From contig CALVEA010000009.1 of assembly GCA_944326455.1 (NCBI GenBank), positions 1 through 57,505 of the forward strand: 57,505 bases of DNA. Direction: 5' to 3'. The notes beneath the pieces were generated by a model, which saw nothing but the letters and a program-made list of their open reading frames with translations, had not been told where the DNA came from and searched no databases. The first letter of the stretch is position 1, and each line of letters opens with the position of its first letter. The position numbers were made by a program, and so were the translations under genes. Of the stretch, positions 1 through 5,986 are shown one piece after another. This stretch comes from Candidatus Gastranaerophilales bacterium. GTDB taxonomy: Bacteria; Cyanobacteriota; Vampirovibrionia; Gastranaerophilales; Gastranaerophilaceae.

Positions 1-385
1 TCATCCTCTGCTGTCAGTCTACGAAGGTAAAAGTATATTATACTACGCACGTAGACAAACGGTCGGATGACATGTGTCGCTGTTACAAGATATTTATGTC
101 CCCCCGGGTCATCCTCTGCTGTCAGCTTACGAGGGTGAAGGTATATTATACTACGTACGTAGACAAACGGTCGGATGACATGTGTTGCTGTTACAAGATA
201 TTTATGTACCCCCGGGTCATCCTCTGCTGTCAGTCTACGAAGGTAAAAGTATATTATACTACGCACGTAGACAAACGGTCGGATGACATGTGTTGCTGTT
301 ACAAGATATTTATGTACTCCCGGGGCATCCTCTGCTGTCAGCTTACGAGGGTGAAGGTATATTATATTACGTACGTAGATATTTT
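1..385. repeat. 108-bp tandem repeat array (3.5 copies, window edge)
   Basis: Copies start at 1, 109, 217 and 325, an exact period of 108 bp, the last copy stopping near 380 after CTACGTACGTAG. Copies 1 and 3 share one version (TCTACGAAGGTAAAAG, CTACGCACGTAG) and copies 2 and 4 another (CTTACGAGGGTGAAGG, CTACGTACGTAG), so the larger unit is 216 bp, A-B-A-B. Each copy contains nested palindromes: CTACGYACGTAG, GTATATTATAC, a CCCGGG centre, and GGATGAC/GTCATCC arms. A frame stays open through it only because 108 is divisible by three; the Cys/Tyr-rich translation looks non-coding. The array continues left of the window. Confidence 0.95.
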
Positions 386-421
386 CTCTTCTTTCCCCCC
401 TTTTTGTGCTAAGATTTATCT

Positions 422-763
422 ATGCTAAGACATATAACACCGATAGTTTTATTATTAATATCAAATATATTTATGACTTTTGCGTGGTACGGACACCTCA
501 AATTTAGAAGCCTTCCGCTTGTTATCGTTATTCTCGCAAGCTGGGGTATCGCTTTTTTTGAGTACTGTTTTCAAGTTCCCGCCAATAGAATAGGCTATGA
601 CTGTTATAATGCAGTTCAGCTTAAAACTATTCAAGAAGTTATTACTCTTGTGGTTTTTTCACTGTTTTCGATTTGGTATTTAAAAGAACAATTTCGTTGG
701 AACTACCTTGTCGGCTTCGTTTTTATTGTGCTTGCGGTATTTTTCATATTCAAATTTAAGTAG
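422..763 (+). CDS. DUF486-family small membrane protein
   Basis: A 113-residue hydrophobic protein with about four membrane segments (roughly 5-20, 30-48, 70-86, 92-111). The N-terminal stretch NIFMTFAWYGHLKF is characteristic of the DUF486 (DMT-like) family, whose members are about 110 residues, so this is full length. Function in the family is unknown; a drug/metabolite-transporter-like fold is usually proposed. The start lies just 40 bp after the satellite array and has no strong Shine-Dalgarno, but the family alignment supports this Met. Confidence 0.8.
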   Translation: MLRHITPIVLLLISNIFMTFAWYGHLKFRSLPLVIVILASWGIAFFEYCFQVPANRIGYDCYNAVQLKTIQEVITLVVFSLFSIWYLKEQFRWNYLVGFVFIVLAVFFIFKFK

Positions 764-865
764 CTCTTAATAATTCTTAACAATCTGTAACAAAAAAGGC
801 AATTTTCCACAGATTATATACTTTATATATATGTAAGAGTTATTCAATTAAGAGAGAGCAAAGAA

Positions 866-1111
866 ATGGCAGCAGTATATGACGCAATAGAAAGAAATAA
901 GAAACCGGCAGGAGCATTAGAAATTCCTGAGAATTATCATTTTTACTATTTGAATAAACAAGATAGGCAAATGAGATTCAACAACGGCGGCGACCCAATC
1001 TATGCTATCTTTGATAAAATTGATAACAGACCGCTTTCTAAAATTGCAAAAGATTTCGTCAGAGAACTTGCTGATGATTCAATCAGATTTGTATCAACTT
1101 TGTTAAAATAA
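866..1111 (+). CDS. Hypothetical 81-aa protein
   Basis: Small soluble protein preceded by a purine-rich ribosome site (AGAGAGAGCAAAG) close to the ATG. No cysteine, no membrane segment, no motif I recognise. It ends exactly where the convergent yraN gene ends (stop codons at 1109-1111 and 1112-1114 abut), so the two share no spacer. The tight packing and good ribosome site argue that it is a real gene; no function can be given. Confidence 0.6.
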   Translation: MAAVYDAIERNKKPAGALEIPENYHFYYLNKQDRQMRFNNGGDPIYAIFDKIDNRPLSKIAKDFVRELADDSIRFVSTLLK

Positions 1112-1456
1112 TTAAATATTTTTTAAATGTTTTATTGTAACTTCCGGTTTTAGGGTAATTGCAACAGCGTCAATTCTAAATTTTTTATAATGAGGATTTT
1201 CTTGTAGATAAAAGAAAATCCCTTTTTTAATATTTGAATACTTCGTTTTCGTAATTGCTTCTAATGGGGTTCCGCATATTTCTGTCCGTCTGGTTTTAAC
1301 TTCGCAAAAAACCAGAGTATTTTTATCAAGTGCTATAATATCAATTTCACAAAATCTTGAGAAACGTCTATTGGTTTCCAGTATTTTATACCCCTGTTTC
1401 TCAAGGTAATTTTTTGCAATGTCTTCGCCTGATTTTCCGACTGCTTTATTAATCAT
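1112..1456 (-). CDS. yraN: YraN/UPF0102 family nuclease-like protein
   Basis: 114 residues, the normal size for the family. It shows the N-terminal GKSGEDIA motif (G-E-x2-A) and the restriction-endonuclease-like core: Asp in CEIDIIA (about 39) followed by FCEVKTR (about 50-56), the D...ExK nuclease signature. Family members are Holliday-junction-resolvase-like proteins of uncertain substrate. The downstream minus-strand order is GT39-like gene then yraN, 17 bp apart. Confidence 0.88.
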   Translation of the reverse strand: MINKAVGKSGEDIAKNYLEKQGYKILETNRRFSRFCEIDIIALDKNTLVFCEVKTRRTEICGTPLEAITKTKYSNIKKGIFFYLQENPHYKKFRIDAVAITLKPEVTIKHLKNI

Positions 1457-1473
1457 AGAACGATTTTAACATA

Positions 1474-2895
1474 TTATCTTTGGATTAAGAATAAGTATGA
1501 ATCATTAATTTTATACTTGTAAAGAATTTTCTGAGTTTTTGTCCAGTCAAGAATATAAGGATATACAGGAAAATTAACATAATCTTTTACCATAAATATC
1601 CAAAAGCGCCGCCCTCTTTTTAAATTATTTAAATAGGTATACGCGTGTTCATAATCTACCGGTCTAATATCCATTTCGTACACATCATCTGTATCAAGCC
1701 CAAAAATGCTGGAATAAAGCAAGTAACTGGATGCAGAAGCATTATTACAAAGGATTACATCATTCGGTTTGAAATTTTCTTTTAAATTAACCATTAATTT
1801 TCGAGGTTGGTATCCGGAGTCCGGAGTAAGTGTTTGGGTAAAATATTTCGTATTGTAGGACATAAAACCCAGAAATAAAAATATTAATACTATTGGAAAT
1901 ATTATTTTATTATTTAAATCTAAAGGTTTTATTGTAAATAAAATAAATATCGGCATTGCATAAAGTGCAACTCGCATCATAAGAGGATATAAATGCAGGT
2001 AAGAAGCTAATATTATCAAGCCCAAACAAACAAGCATAAATATACCGTATCGGGTTTTCTCTTTGCAAGCCATGCAGATTCCGCCAAGAAAAAGAATAAA
2101 TTCAAATAGTGTATTAAGGTTTGGATAAAAAATATACTTAAAGTAATAGCAAAGAACACTTATTATATTTCTGGAAAAAAGGTTTGCGAACCCGCCGCGC
2201 CAATAGTGAGGAAATTCAGCATCCATTAATTCTTTTGAAGGTGCCAGGTTAAAGAAGTAATAAATCAAAAAGAAAATACAAAACGGAATAAAGAATAGAA
2301 TAATCTTCCGGTTTTTATGTTTAAGGAAGTTTATTATAAAAAAAGTTCCGATAAAAAATGCTGCAGGCAGCGAGAATAAAGGAAGCAAAACAAATATGAT
2401 TAATAAAATACCCATTTGTTTTTTATTTAATTTATAAAAATCAATATTTGGTAGAAAATATAAACATAATAGAGCTATGAGGACATCGGTAGAATATTGC
2501 TTAAAAAGAGACGAAAAATTAATAAGACTTCTGGCTATTGAAAATAAAAAACATGCTGCGAGGATTGAAATTTTTTTGTTTAAAAATTTGGTACAGAGTT
2601 TATAAAAGACAAAAATTGAAGTTATTGATGCTGCAAAAGGGGTGAATTTCATAACATACTCTTTCAAGCCGAAGATATACATCAGGATTTTTGACCATAC
2701 TACAAACAATGGCGGTGCAGATTGCGCATCCCCAAGCGGTAAAAATAATTGGAACAAATTTTTGTCCAGCATTGTTAATAAAAGCCTGCATTCATCATCT
2801 TCAAAATTATTGGCATGGATAAAAAAGTTTAACCTGAGAAAAATACCCAGAATAAAAACAATAGCCAAACATACCCAAAACCAATGTTTTTTCAT
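1474..2895 (-). CDS. GT39-like polytopic glycosyltransferase (ArnT/PMT superfamily)
   Basis: 473 residues with about ten or more hydrophobic segments and an N-terminal membrane helix (7-25) followed by FEDDEC at 31-36. An acidic D-D/E motif in the first periplasmic loop is the catalytic signature of GT-C enzymes that use polyprenyl-phosphate sugars (ArnT, PMT, GT39). The presumed role is transfer of a sugar from a lipid carrier to a surface acceptor on the outer side of the inner membrane; donor and acceptor cannot be read from sequence. The C-terminal roughly 90 residues are a soluble domain, also typical. Confidence 0.7.
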   Translation of the reverse strand: MKKHWFWVCLAIVFILGIFLRLNFFIHANNFEDDECRLLLTMLDKNLFQLFLPLGDAQSAPPLFVVWSKILMYIFGLKEYVMKFTPFAASITSIFVFYKLCTKFLNKKISILAACFLFSIARSLINFSSLFKQYSTDVLIALLCLYFLPNIDFYKLNKKQMGILLIIFVLLPLFSLPAAFFIGTFFIINFLKHKNRKIILFFIPFCIFFLIYYFFNLAPSKELMDAEFPHYWRGGFANLFSRNIISVLCYYFKYIFYPNLNTLFEFILFLGGICMACKEKTRYGIFMLVCLGLIILASYLHLYPLMMRVALYAMPIFILFTIKPLDLNNKIIFPIVLIFLFLGFMSYNTKYFTQTLTPDSGYQPRKLMVNLKENFKPNDVILCNNASASSYLLYSSIFGLDTDDVYEMDIRPVDYEHAYTYLNNLKRGRRFWIFMVKDYVNFPVYPYILDWTKTQKILYKYKINDSYLFLIQR

Positions 2896-2979
2896 AATCT
2901 CTCTCTAAAATCCGACGAGTTCATTATCTCACAGGGAAGAATTTTTTACAAATTTCTAAAATTAGATATAAAGACATTT

Positions 2980-3018
2980 AAGCCTCAGCTCCCTCGCGCA
3001 ACTCGCAAAGCGCTGCTA
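2980..3018. repeat. Copy of the CCTCAGCTCCCTCGCGCAAC repeat
   Basis: The stretch beginning CCTCAGCTCCCTCGCGCAAC followed by TCGCAAA recurs nearly unchanged at 3736-3763, inside the tRNA-tail repeat region. Both copies are followed by a short variable part and then a CAGCTAA tail. It marks the outer limit of the mosaic next to tRNA-Gly. Confidence 0.75.
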
Positions 3019-3093
3019 TCATACAGCTAACTTAAGGAAATTCTTAAACCAAAAGTTTATAACACAAATGAAATTGTTTTATGGTGCATAAAA

Positions 3094-3122
3094 TTGTAAA
3101 AATCAAATTTACATGTTAGTAT
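3094..3122 (+). promoter_or_regulatory. Possible promoter of the toxin mRNA
   Basis: TTGTAA (3094-3099), 17 bp spacer, TAGTAT (3117-3122). Both boxes are only moderate matches. It would give a 5' leader of about 125 nt ahead of the ATG at 3254, long enough to hold the anti-Shine-Dalgarno pairing. Other AT-rich boxes nearby are possible. Confidence 0.35.
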
Positions 3123-3189
3123 TAATTCAATAACAAATTGTACATTTATTAAAATTTTAGGCAGTAATGCCGAGAGTGGAACAGACCTC

Positions 3190-3242
3190 CCTCCTTTCAA
3201 CGCACAACAAAACTTTTTCTGCATAAGGTGTACGAAAGGAGG
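3190..3242 (+). promoter_or_regulatory. Leader hairpin masking the toxin Shine-Dalgarno
   Basis: CCTCCTTTC at 3190-3198 is an exact complement of GAAAGGAGG at 3234-3242, which is the core of an almost perfect ribosome site (AAAGGAGGTGAT). In the mRNA the nine pairs would close a roughly 35-nt loop and hide the ribosome site. Sequestration of a very strong Shine-Dalgarno by an upstream anti-SD is a recurrent feature of type I toxin mRNAs. Confidence 0.6.
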
Positions 3243-3253
3243 TGATTACGACT

Positions 3254-3337
3254 ATGCTGGAACAAATTAGGCAAAAAATAAAATGTGTCCTACTCGTCAT
3301 CGGACACATTTTACTAATTATTTCTTCATTGTTGTAG
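3254..3337 (+). CDS. 27-aa hydrophobic peptide, candidate type I toxin
   Basis: ATG at 3254 lies 8 nt after GGAGGTGAT, one of the strongest ribosome sites in the window. The peptide starts MLEQIRQKIKCVLLVIGHIL: a short basic N-terminus, then one continuous hydrophobic helix with no strongly charged residue to the C-terminal Leu-Leu. This is the size and layout of membrane-acting type I toxins (Fst, TxpA, holin-like families), though I cannot assign it to a named family. The Shine-Dalgarno is masked by the leader, and an antisense RNA from the opposite strand overlaps the coding region. No known homologue is claimed. Confidence 0.6.
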   Translation: MLEQIRQKIKCVLLVIGHILLIISSLL

Positions 3338-3375
3338 GGTCTGCATAGAGGATATTTAGGGATACCCCCTCCCTA
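3268..3375 (-). ncRNA. Candidate antisense RNA antitoxin
   Basis: A minus-strand promoter (-35 TTGAAA at 3403-3408, 16-bp spacer, perfect -10 TATAAT at 3381-3386) predicts a start near 3374. The transcript would fold a 5' stem (GTAGGG/CCCTAC, 3376-3371 with 3339-3334) and end at a perfect 11-bp stem AAAATGTGTCC/GGACACATTTT (3280-3290 with 3302-3312) followed on this strand by TATTTTTT, a canonical Rho-independent terminator placed inside the toxin reading frame. Length about 105 nt, fully complementary to the 3' two-thirds of the toxin ORF and its 3' UTR. The arrangement matches 3'-overlapping type I systems such as TxpA/RatA. Confidence 0.6.
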
Positions 3376-3380
3376 CTCTT

Positions 3381-3408
3381 ATTATAGACGATTATTTTAT
3401 ATTTTCAA
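3381..3408 (-). promoter_or_regulatory. Promoter of the antisense RNA
   Basis: -35 TTGAAA (3403-3408), 16-bp AT-rich spacer, -10 TATAAT (3381-3386). A perfect -10 with a 4/6 -35 or better, reading away from the tRNA into the toxin gene with no coding region downstream; its only evident product is the antisense RNA. Confidence 0.65.
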
Positions 3409-3419
3409 GTGTTAATCAT

Positions 3420-3448
3420 AAAAAAGAGCCCTTTTCAGGACTCTTTTT
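3420..3448. terminator. Terminator A (end of toxin mRNA; follows tRNA tail A on minus strand)
   Basis: AAAAAGAGCCC / GGACTCTTTTT stem with a 6-nt loop and one mismatch, U-rich on both strands, hence bidirectional. It is the first plus-strand terminator after the toxin ORF. The same hairpin recurs at 3798-3827 after the real tRNA-Gly. Confidence 0.75.
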
Positions 3449-3608
3449 AATTAGCGGGAGACGAGGCTGTCTTGACCTGTTCGCATTAAACGTGTCTCCG
3501 TGTTTTGCCTTCGTATTTTCAATACTTGGCAAAAGCACTCCGCACTCTGCTCACAGGTCGCTCAAACTCGCGTGTCGCGAGTTCTCAGAATCTTACATTC
3601 TACAAATT

Positions 3609-3639
3609 AAAAAGGACTAGAAAAAATCTAGTCCTTTTT
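3609..3639. terminator. Terminator B in the tRNA-tail repeats
   Basis: Perfect 13-bp stem AAAAAGGACTAGA / TCTAGTCCTTTTT, loop AAAAA. Its sequence differs from terminators A and C although its position relative to the tRNA tail is identical, so position is conserved rather than sequence. Confidence 0.75.
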
Positions 3640-3797
3640 AATTAGCGGGAGACGAGGCTCGTGTCTTGCTCGGTCGCGTGTAACGGCAGTTCCGCATTTT
3701 GCTTCTGTGTTTTCAACACATCGCAAAAATGCTCCAGCCTCAGCTCCCTCGCGCAACTCGCAAAAAGGCTTCGTCAAGCCACTATCACGCAGCTAAT

Positions 3798-3827
3798 AAA
3801 AAAGAGCCCTTTTCAGGACTCTTTTTT
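3798..3827. terminator. Terminator C, directly after tRNA-Gly
   Basis: AAAAAAGAGCCC / GGACTCTTTTTT stem starting three bases past the tRNA discriminator on the minus strand; it ends the tRNA transcript. Confidence 0.8.
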
Positions 3828-3830
3828 ATT

Positions 3831-3902
3831 AGCGGGAGACGAGGCTCGAACTCGCGACATCCTCCTTGGCAAGGAGGCATTCTACCACTGAATTACCCCC
3901 GC
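3831..3902 (-). tRNA. tRNA-Gly(GCC)
   Basis: 72 nt. Acceptor arms GCGGGGG / CTCCCGC pair with one G-U. The anticodon loop reads CCTTGCCAAGG, so the anticodon is GCC, and the T loop contains GTTCGAGCC. The discriminator is U and CCA is not encoded. The 3' tail is duplicated twice downstream. Confidence 0.93.
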
Positions 3903-3915
3903 TCGGTATAAAAAT

Positions 3916-3943
3916 ATATTACATGCTGATTTTTTTTAGTCAA
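3916..3943 (-). promoter_or_regulatory. Promoter of tRNA-Gly
   Basis: -35 TTGACT (3938-3943), 16-bp spacer, -10 TAATAT (3916-3921), placing transcription start a few bases ahead of the mature 5' end. Confidence 0.6.
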
Positions 3944-3980
3944 GACTAATCAATACAAAAACACAAATTTTATGTATTTC

Positions 3981-4643
3981 TTAACTGTTTTTAAATTTTT
4001 CCAAAGGATTATCCGGACCAATTTCCGGACAAAAACTAAGTTCCATAAGCTCAAACCCTTTGATATTTCCGCTTTTGTTTCTCAATGTTTGGAACTTTGC
4101 ATGCAGCCCGTAAGGAACCTTGTTTTTATCACAAAATTCTTTAGAGCGATCTTTAACAAATTGTAAACCGCCGTTAAAATAGTCAGTCAATGCCATATTA
4201 AGTTCTGCAGATTTAAAGATTCCCGCATTGTAACACGAGCCTTTAATGGAACCTATAGGTAGTCCAAATCGTCTGTCAAAGTTCTTTGCATCAAAACCGG
4301 TCAGCATATAGACCAGCGGAGTTATTTTACCTTGTTTAAAGCCTCCTTTTTTATCATAAAATGAACGGACAAAAGGCAGATTTGCATAATCTCTATCCGT
4401 AGAAGCCATAAAATCTTTAACTTCCTGACAAAAAGCGGCTTTCTTGCCGGAATATTTTTTTGCAGAAGCATTCAGATATCTAACTAAAATTCCTTGTAAT
4501 TTTTTTGCTAATTCTGTTGTCAGAACAGGAGCATAACTCTCATTTGCTTCTGCCAGCCAGTGTGTTACAGGGTAGCAAGATTTAAAATTCGGTGAAAAGC
4601 TTGCTTTATAATTGGTTTGGACTCCGATTTGTTGAATCTGCAT
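3981..4643 (-). CDS. Hypothetical 220-aa protein
   Basis: The start used (MQIQQIGVQTNY) has GGAG 8 nt upstream; a TTG two codons earlier is less likely. The short N-terminal segment up to SFSPNFK looks like a leader separate from the rest, a pattern I associate with many uncharacterised Gastranaerophilales proteins, but that is an impression. The body is soluble, Lys-rich, with scattered Cys and no membrane helix. No domain is recognised. It is the last minus-strand gene before tRNA-Gly, and about 50 bp after the aminotransferase gene. Confidence 0.65.
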   Translation of the reverse strand: MQIQQIGVQTNYKASFSPNFKSCYPVTHWLAEANESYAPVLTTELAKKLQGILVRYLNASAKKYSGKKAAFCQEVKDFMASTDRDYANLPFVRSFYDKKGGFKQGKITPLVYMLTGFDAKNFDRRFGLPIGSIKGSCYNAGIFKSAELNMALTDYFNGGLQFVKDRSKEFCDKNKVPYGLHAKFQTLRNKSGNIKGFELMELSFCPEIGPDNPLEKFKNS

Positions 4644-4696
4644 ATACAAAACTCCTATGGTTTTAAGAAAGATAAAACCTCTAAAAAGTTTTTTTG

Positions 4697-5935
4697 CTAG
4701 TTAAAATAGAATCCGTCTTCTTTCATTCTTCTGATAGCTTCTTTAAGTTCTTCTTCCGAACAAACTATAGACACTCTAAAGAATCTGTCGCCATATTCCC
4801 CGAAAGCTTTCCCCGGAACTGCAATAACTCCTGATTTGTACATTAAATCATCAGTAAATTCAACTGAATTTTTATACCTCGGAGGAATCGGAAGCCAGAG
4901 ATAAAATGTCGCATCCGGTACATTGAATTCACCCCAGCCCAGTTCTTTTAATCCTTCGACAAAAACTTGCTGCCTTTTTTTGAATTCTTTGTTAGCTTTC
5001 TCAATATATTCATCCCCTTCTTTAGAGTTAAGAATATCTGCGCAGGCTATTTGCAGTGCTTTAAAAATACCTGAATCCAGAGTTGATTTTAGTTTTCCGA
5101 AAATCTTGACGGCTTCCGGGTTTCCGCAAATCCAGCCAAGCCTCCAGCCTGTCATTGCATAAGGTTTTGAAAAACTGAAAAATTCGACTGCAATGTCTTT
5201 AGCTCCTTCAATTTCTAAAACACTCATAGGCTTGAGTTCGGGTTTAAAGTACATATCAACATACGCAGCATCCGAAATCAATAGAATGTGATGTTTTTTG
5301 CAGAAATTTACAATACTTTCTAAGTACTCTTTTGCGGCTGTTGCACCCAGAGGATTGTTAGGGTAGTTGATTAAAAGAGCTTTAACTTTTTTAGGGTTAT
5401 TGCCTTCTTTAATAAATTGTTCAAAAACTTTTTCCATATCCGGCATGAATTTGTTTTCAGGTGTCAACGCTACAGGATAAGCTTTTCCGCCTGATACTTT
5501 AACCATTTCTTTATAAGAAGCGTATCCTGGATCAGGAACCATTATTATTTCTTTTTCTTTATCATCAGTTGTCGGGTTAATCAATATTCTGATAAAGTTC
5601 GCAAGACCTTCTTTAGAACCTATTAGTGAAAAGATTTCTGTTTCCGGATTTAATTCAACCCCGAAACGGTTTTTCATGCGAAGAGCAATGGCTTCACGAA
5701 AATATTTTTCTCCTTTAGGTATTGAATATGTATGGACTCCTTTTTTATCAAGAGCATTTTTTAATGAATTGATTGCATATTCAGGCGGAGTGTCGGTAGG
5801 TGCTCCCATTGACAAAGAAATTGGCGCCCGTCCTTTTGCGGTTAATTCCGGTGTGATTTTTGCTACCGTTTCTTTTATTCTGAACATTATATATGTTTCA
5901 AGCGACTGAACATAATCATTAAAAAATTCCTGCAT
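4697..5935 (-). CDS. Class I/II PLP aminotransferase (LL-DAP aminotransferase-like)
   Basis: 412 residues. Fold-type I aminotransferase landmarks are in order: NPLG (about 194-197, binding the cofactor/substrate), SDAAY (about 221-225, Asp to the pyridine N), SFSKPYAMTGWRLGW with the PLP-binding Lys at about 257, and FFRVSI near the C-terminus (substrate-carboxylate Arg). The SxSKxxxMTGWR form fits alanine/LL-diaminopimelate/N-succinyl-DAP aminotransferases; a lysine/peptidoglycan precursor role is plausible but not proven. The start is set at MQEFF because GAGGAT lies 8-9 nt upstream; that ribosome site sits in the stem of a terminator-like hairpin (5940-5968). Confidence 0.82.
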   Translation of the reverse strand: MQEFFNDYVQSLETYIMFRIKETVAKITPELTAKGRAPISLSMGAPTDTPPEYAINSLKNALDKKGVHTYSIPKGEKYFREAIALRMKNRFGVELNPETEIFSLIGSKEGLANFIRILINPTTDDKEKEIIMVPDPGYASYKEMVKVSGGKAYPVALTPENKFMPDMEKVFEQFIKEGNNPKKVKALLINYPNNPLGATAAKEYLESIVNFCKKHHILLISDAAYVDMYFKPELKPMSVLEIEGAKDIAVEFFSFSKPYAMTGWRLGWICGNPEAVKIFGKLKSTLDSGIFKALQIACADILNSKEGDEYIEKANKEFKKRQQVFVEGLKELGWGEFNVPDATFYLWLPIPPRYKNSVEFTDDLMYKSGVIAVPGKAFGEYGDRFFRVSIVCSEEELKEAIRRMKEDGFYFN

Positions 5936-5968
5936 AAAAAATATCCTCATCAAACGTATGAGGATATT
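5936..5968 (-). terminator. Terminator-like hairpin overlapping the aminotransferase ribosome site
   Basis: Perfect 11-bp stem AATATCCTCAT / ATGAGGATATT with a 7-nt loop, followed on the minus strand by TTTTT and then directly by the ATG at 5935. It would end the transcript of the upstream fusion gene, and its 3' arm is the Shine-Dalgarno of the aminotransferase gene. Confidence 0.7.
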
Positions 5969-5986
5969 ATATAACTAATTTTTAAG

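Larger units (their letters stand above)
3451..3850. repeat. About 190-bp degenerate tandem units, each with a tRNA-Gly 3' tail
   Basis: The last 16-20 bp of tRNA-Gly (TTAGCGGGAGACGAGGCT) occur at 3451-3468, 3642-3659 and, in the real tRNA, at 3829-3846. Spacing is 191 and 187 bp. Each tail is followed, in the tRNA direction, by a Rho-independent terminator (3420-3448, 3609-3639, 3798-3827). The sequence between tails is also related between units: GTCTTG, then a hairpin of the type TTTTGCC...GGCAAAA (or CATTTTGC...GCAAAAATG). Tail duplication at a tRNA 3' end is the usual footprint of site-specific integration, so these may be remnant attachment sites. No integrase is present. Confidence 0.7.

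Noticed and set aside
1..385. Possible CRISPR array
   Set aside because: The repeat unit is 108 bp with no variable spacers; copies are similar throughout.
72..428. 118-codon open frame through the tandem repeats
   Set aside because: Open only because the repeat length is a multiple of three; composition is Cys/Tyr/Val-biased, with no ribosome site.
803..811. TTTTCCACA, a DnaA-box-like sequence
   Set aside because: Single occurrence, no cluster, no dnaA or dnaN nearby; not evidence of an origin.
3601..3760. A second full tRNA gene
   Set aside because: Only the 3' tail is present; no anticodon arm or 5' acceptor strand follows.
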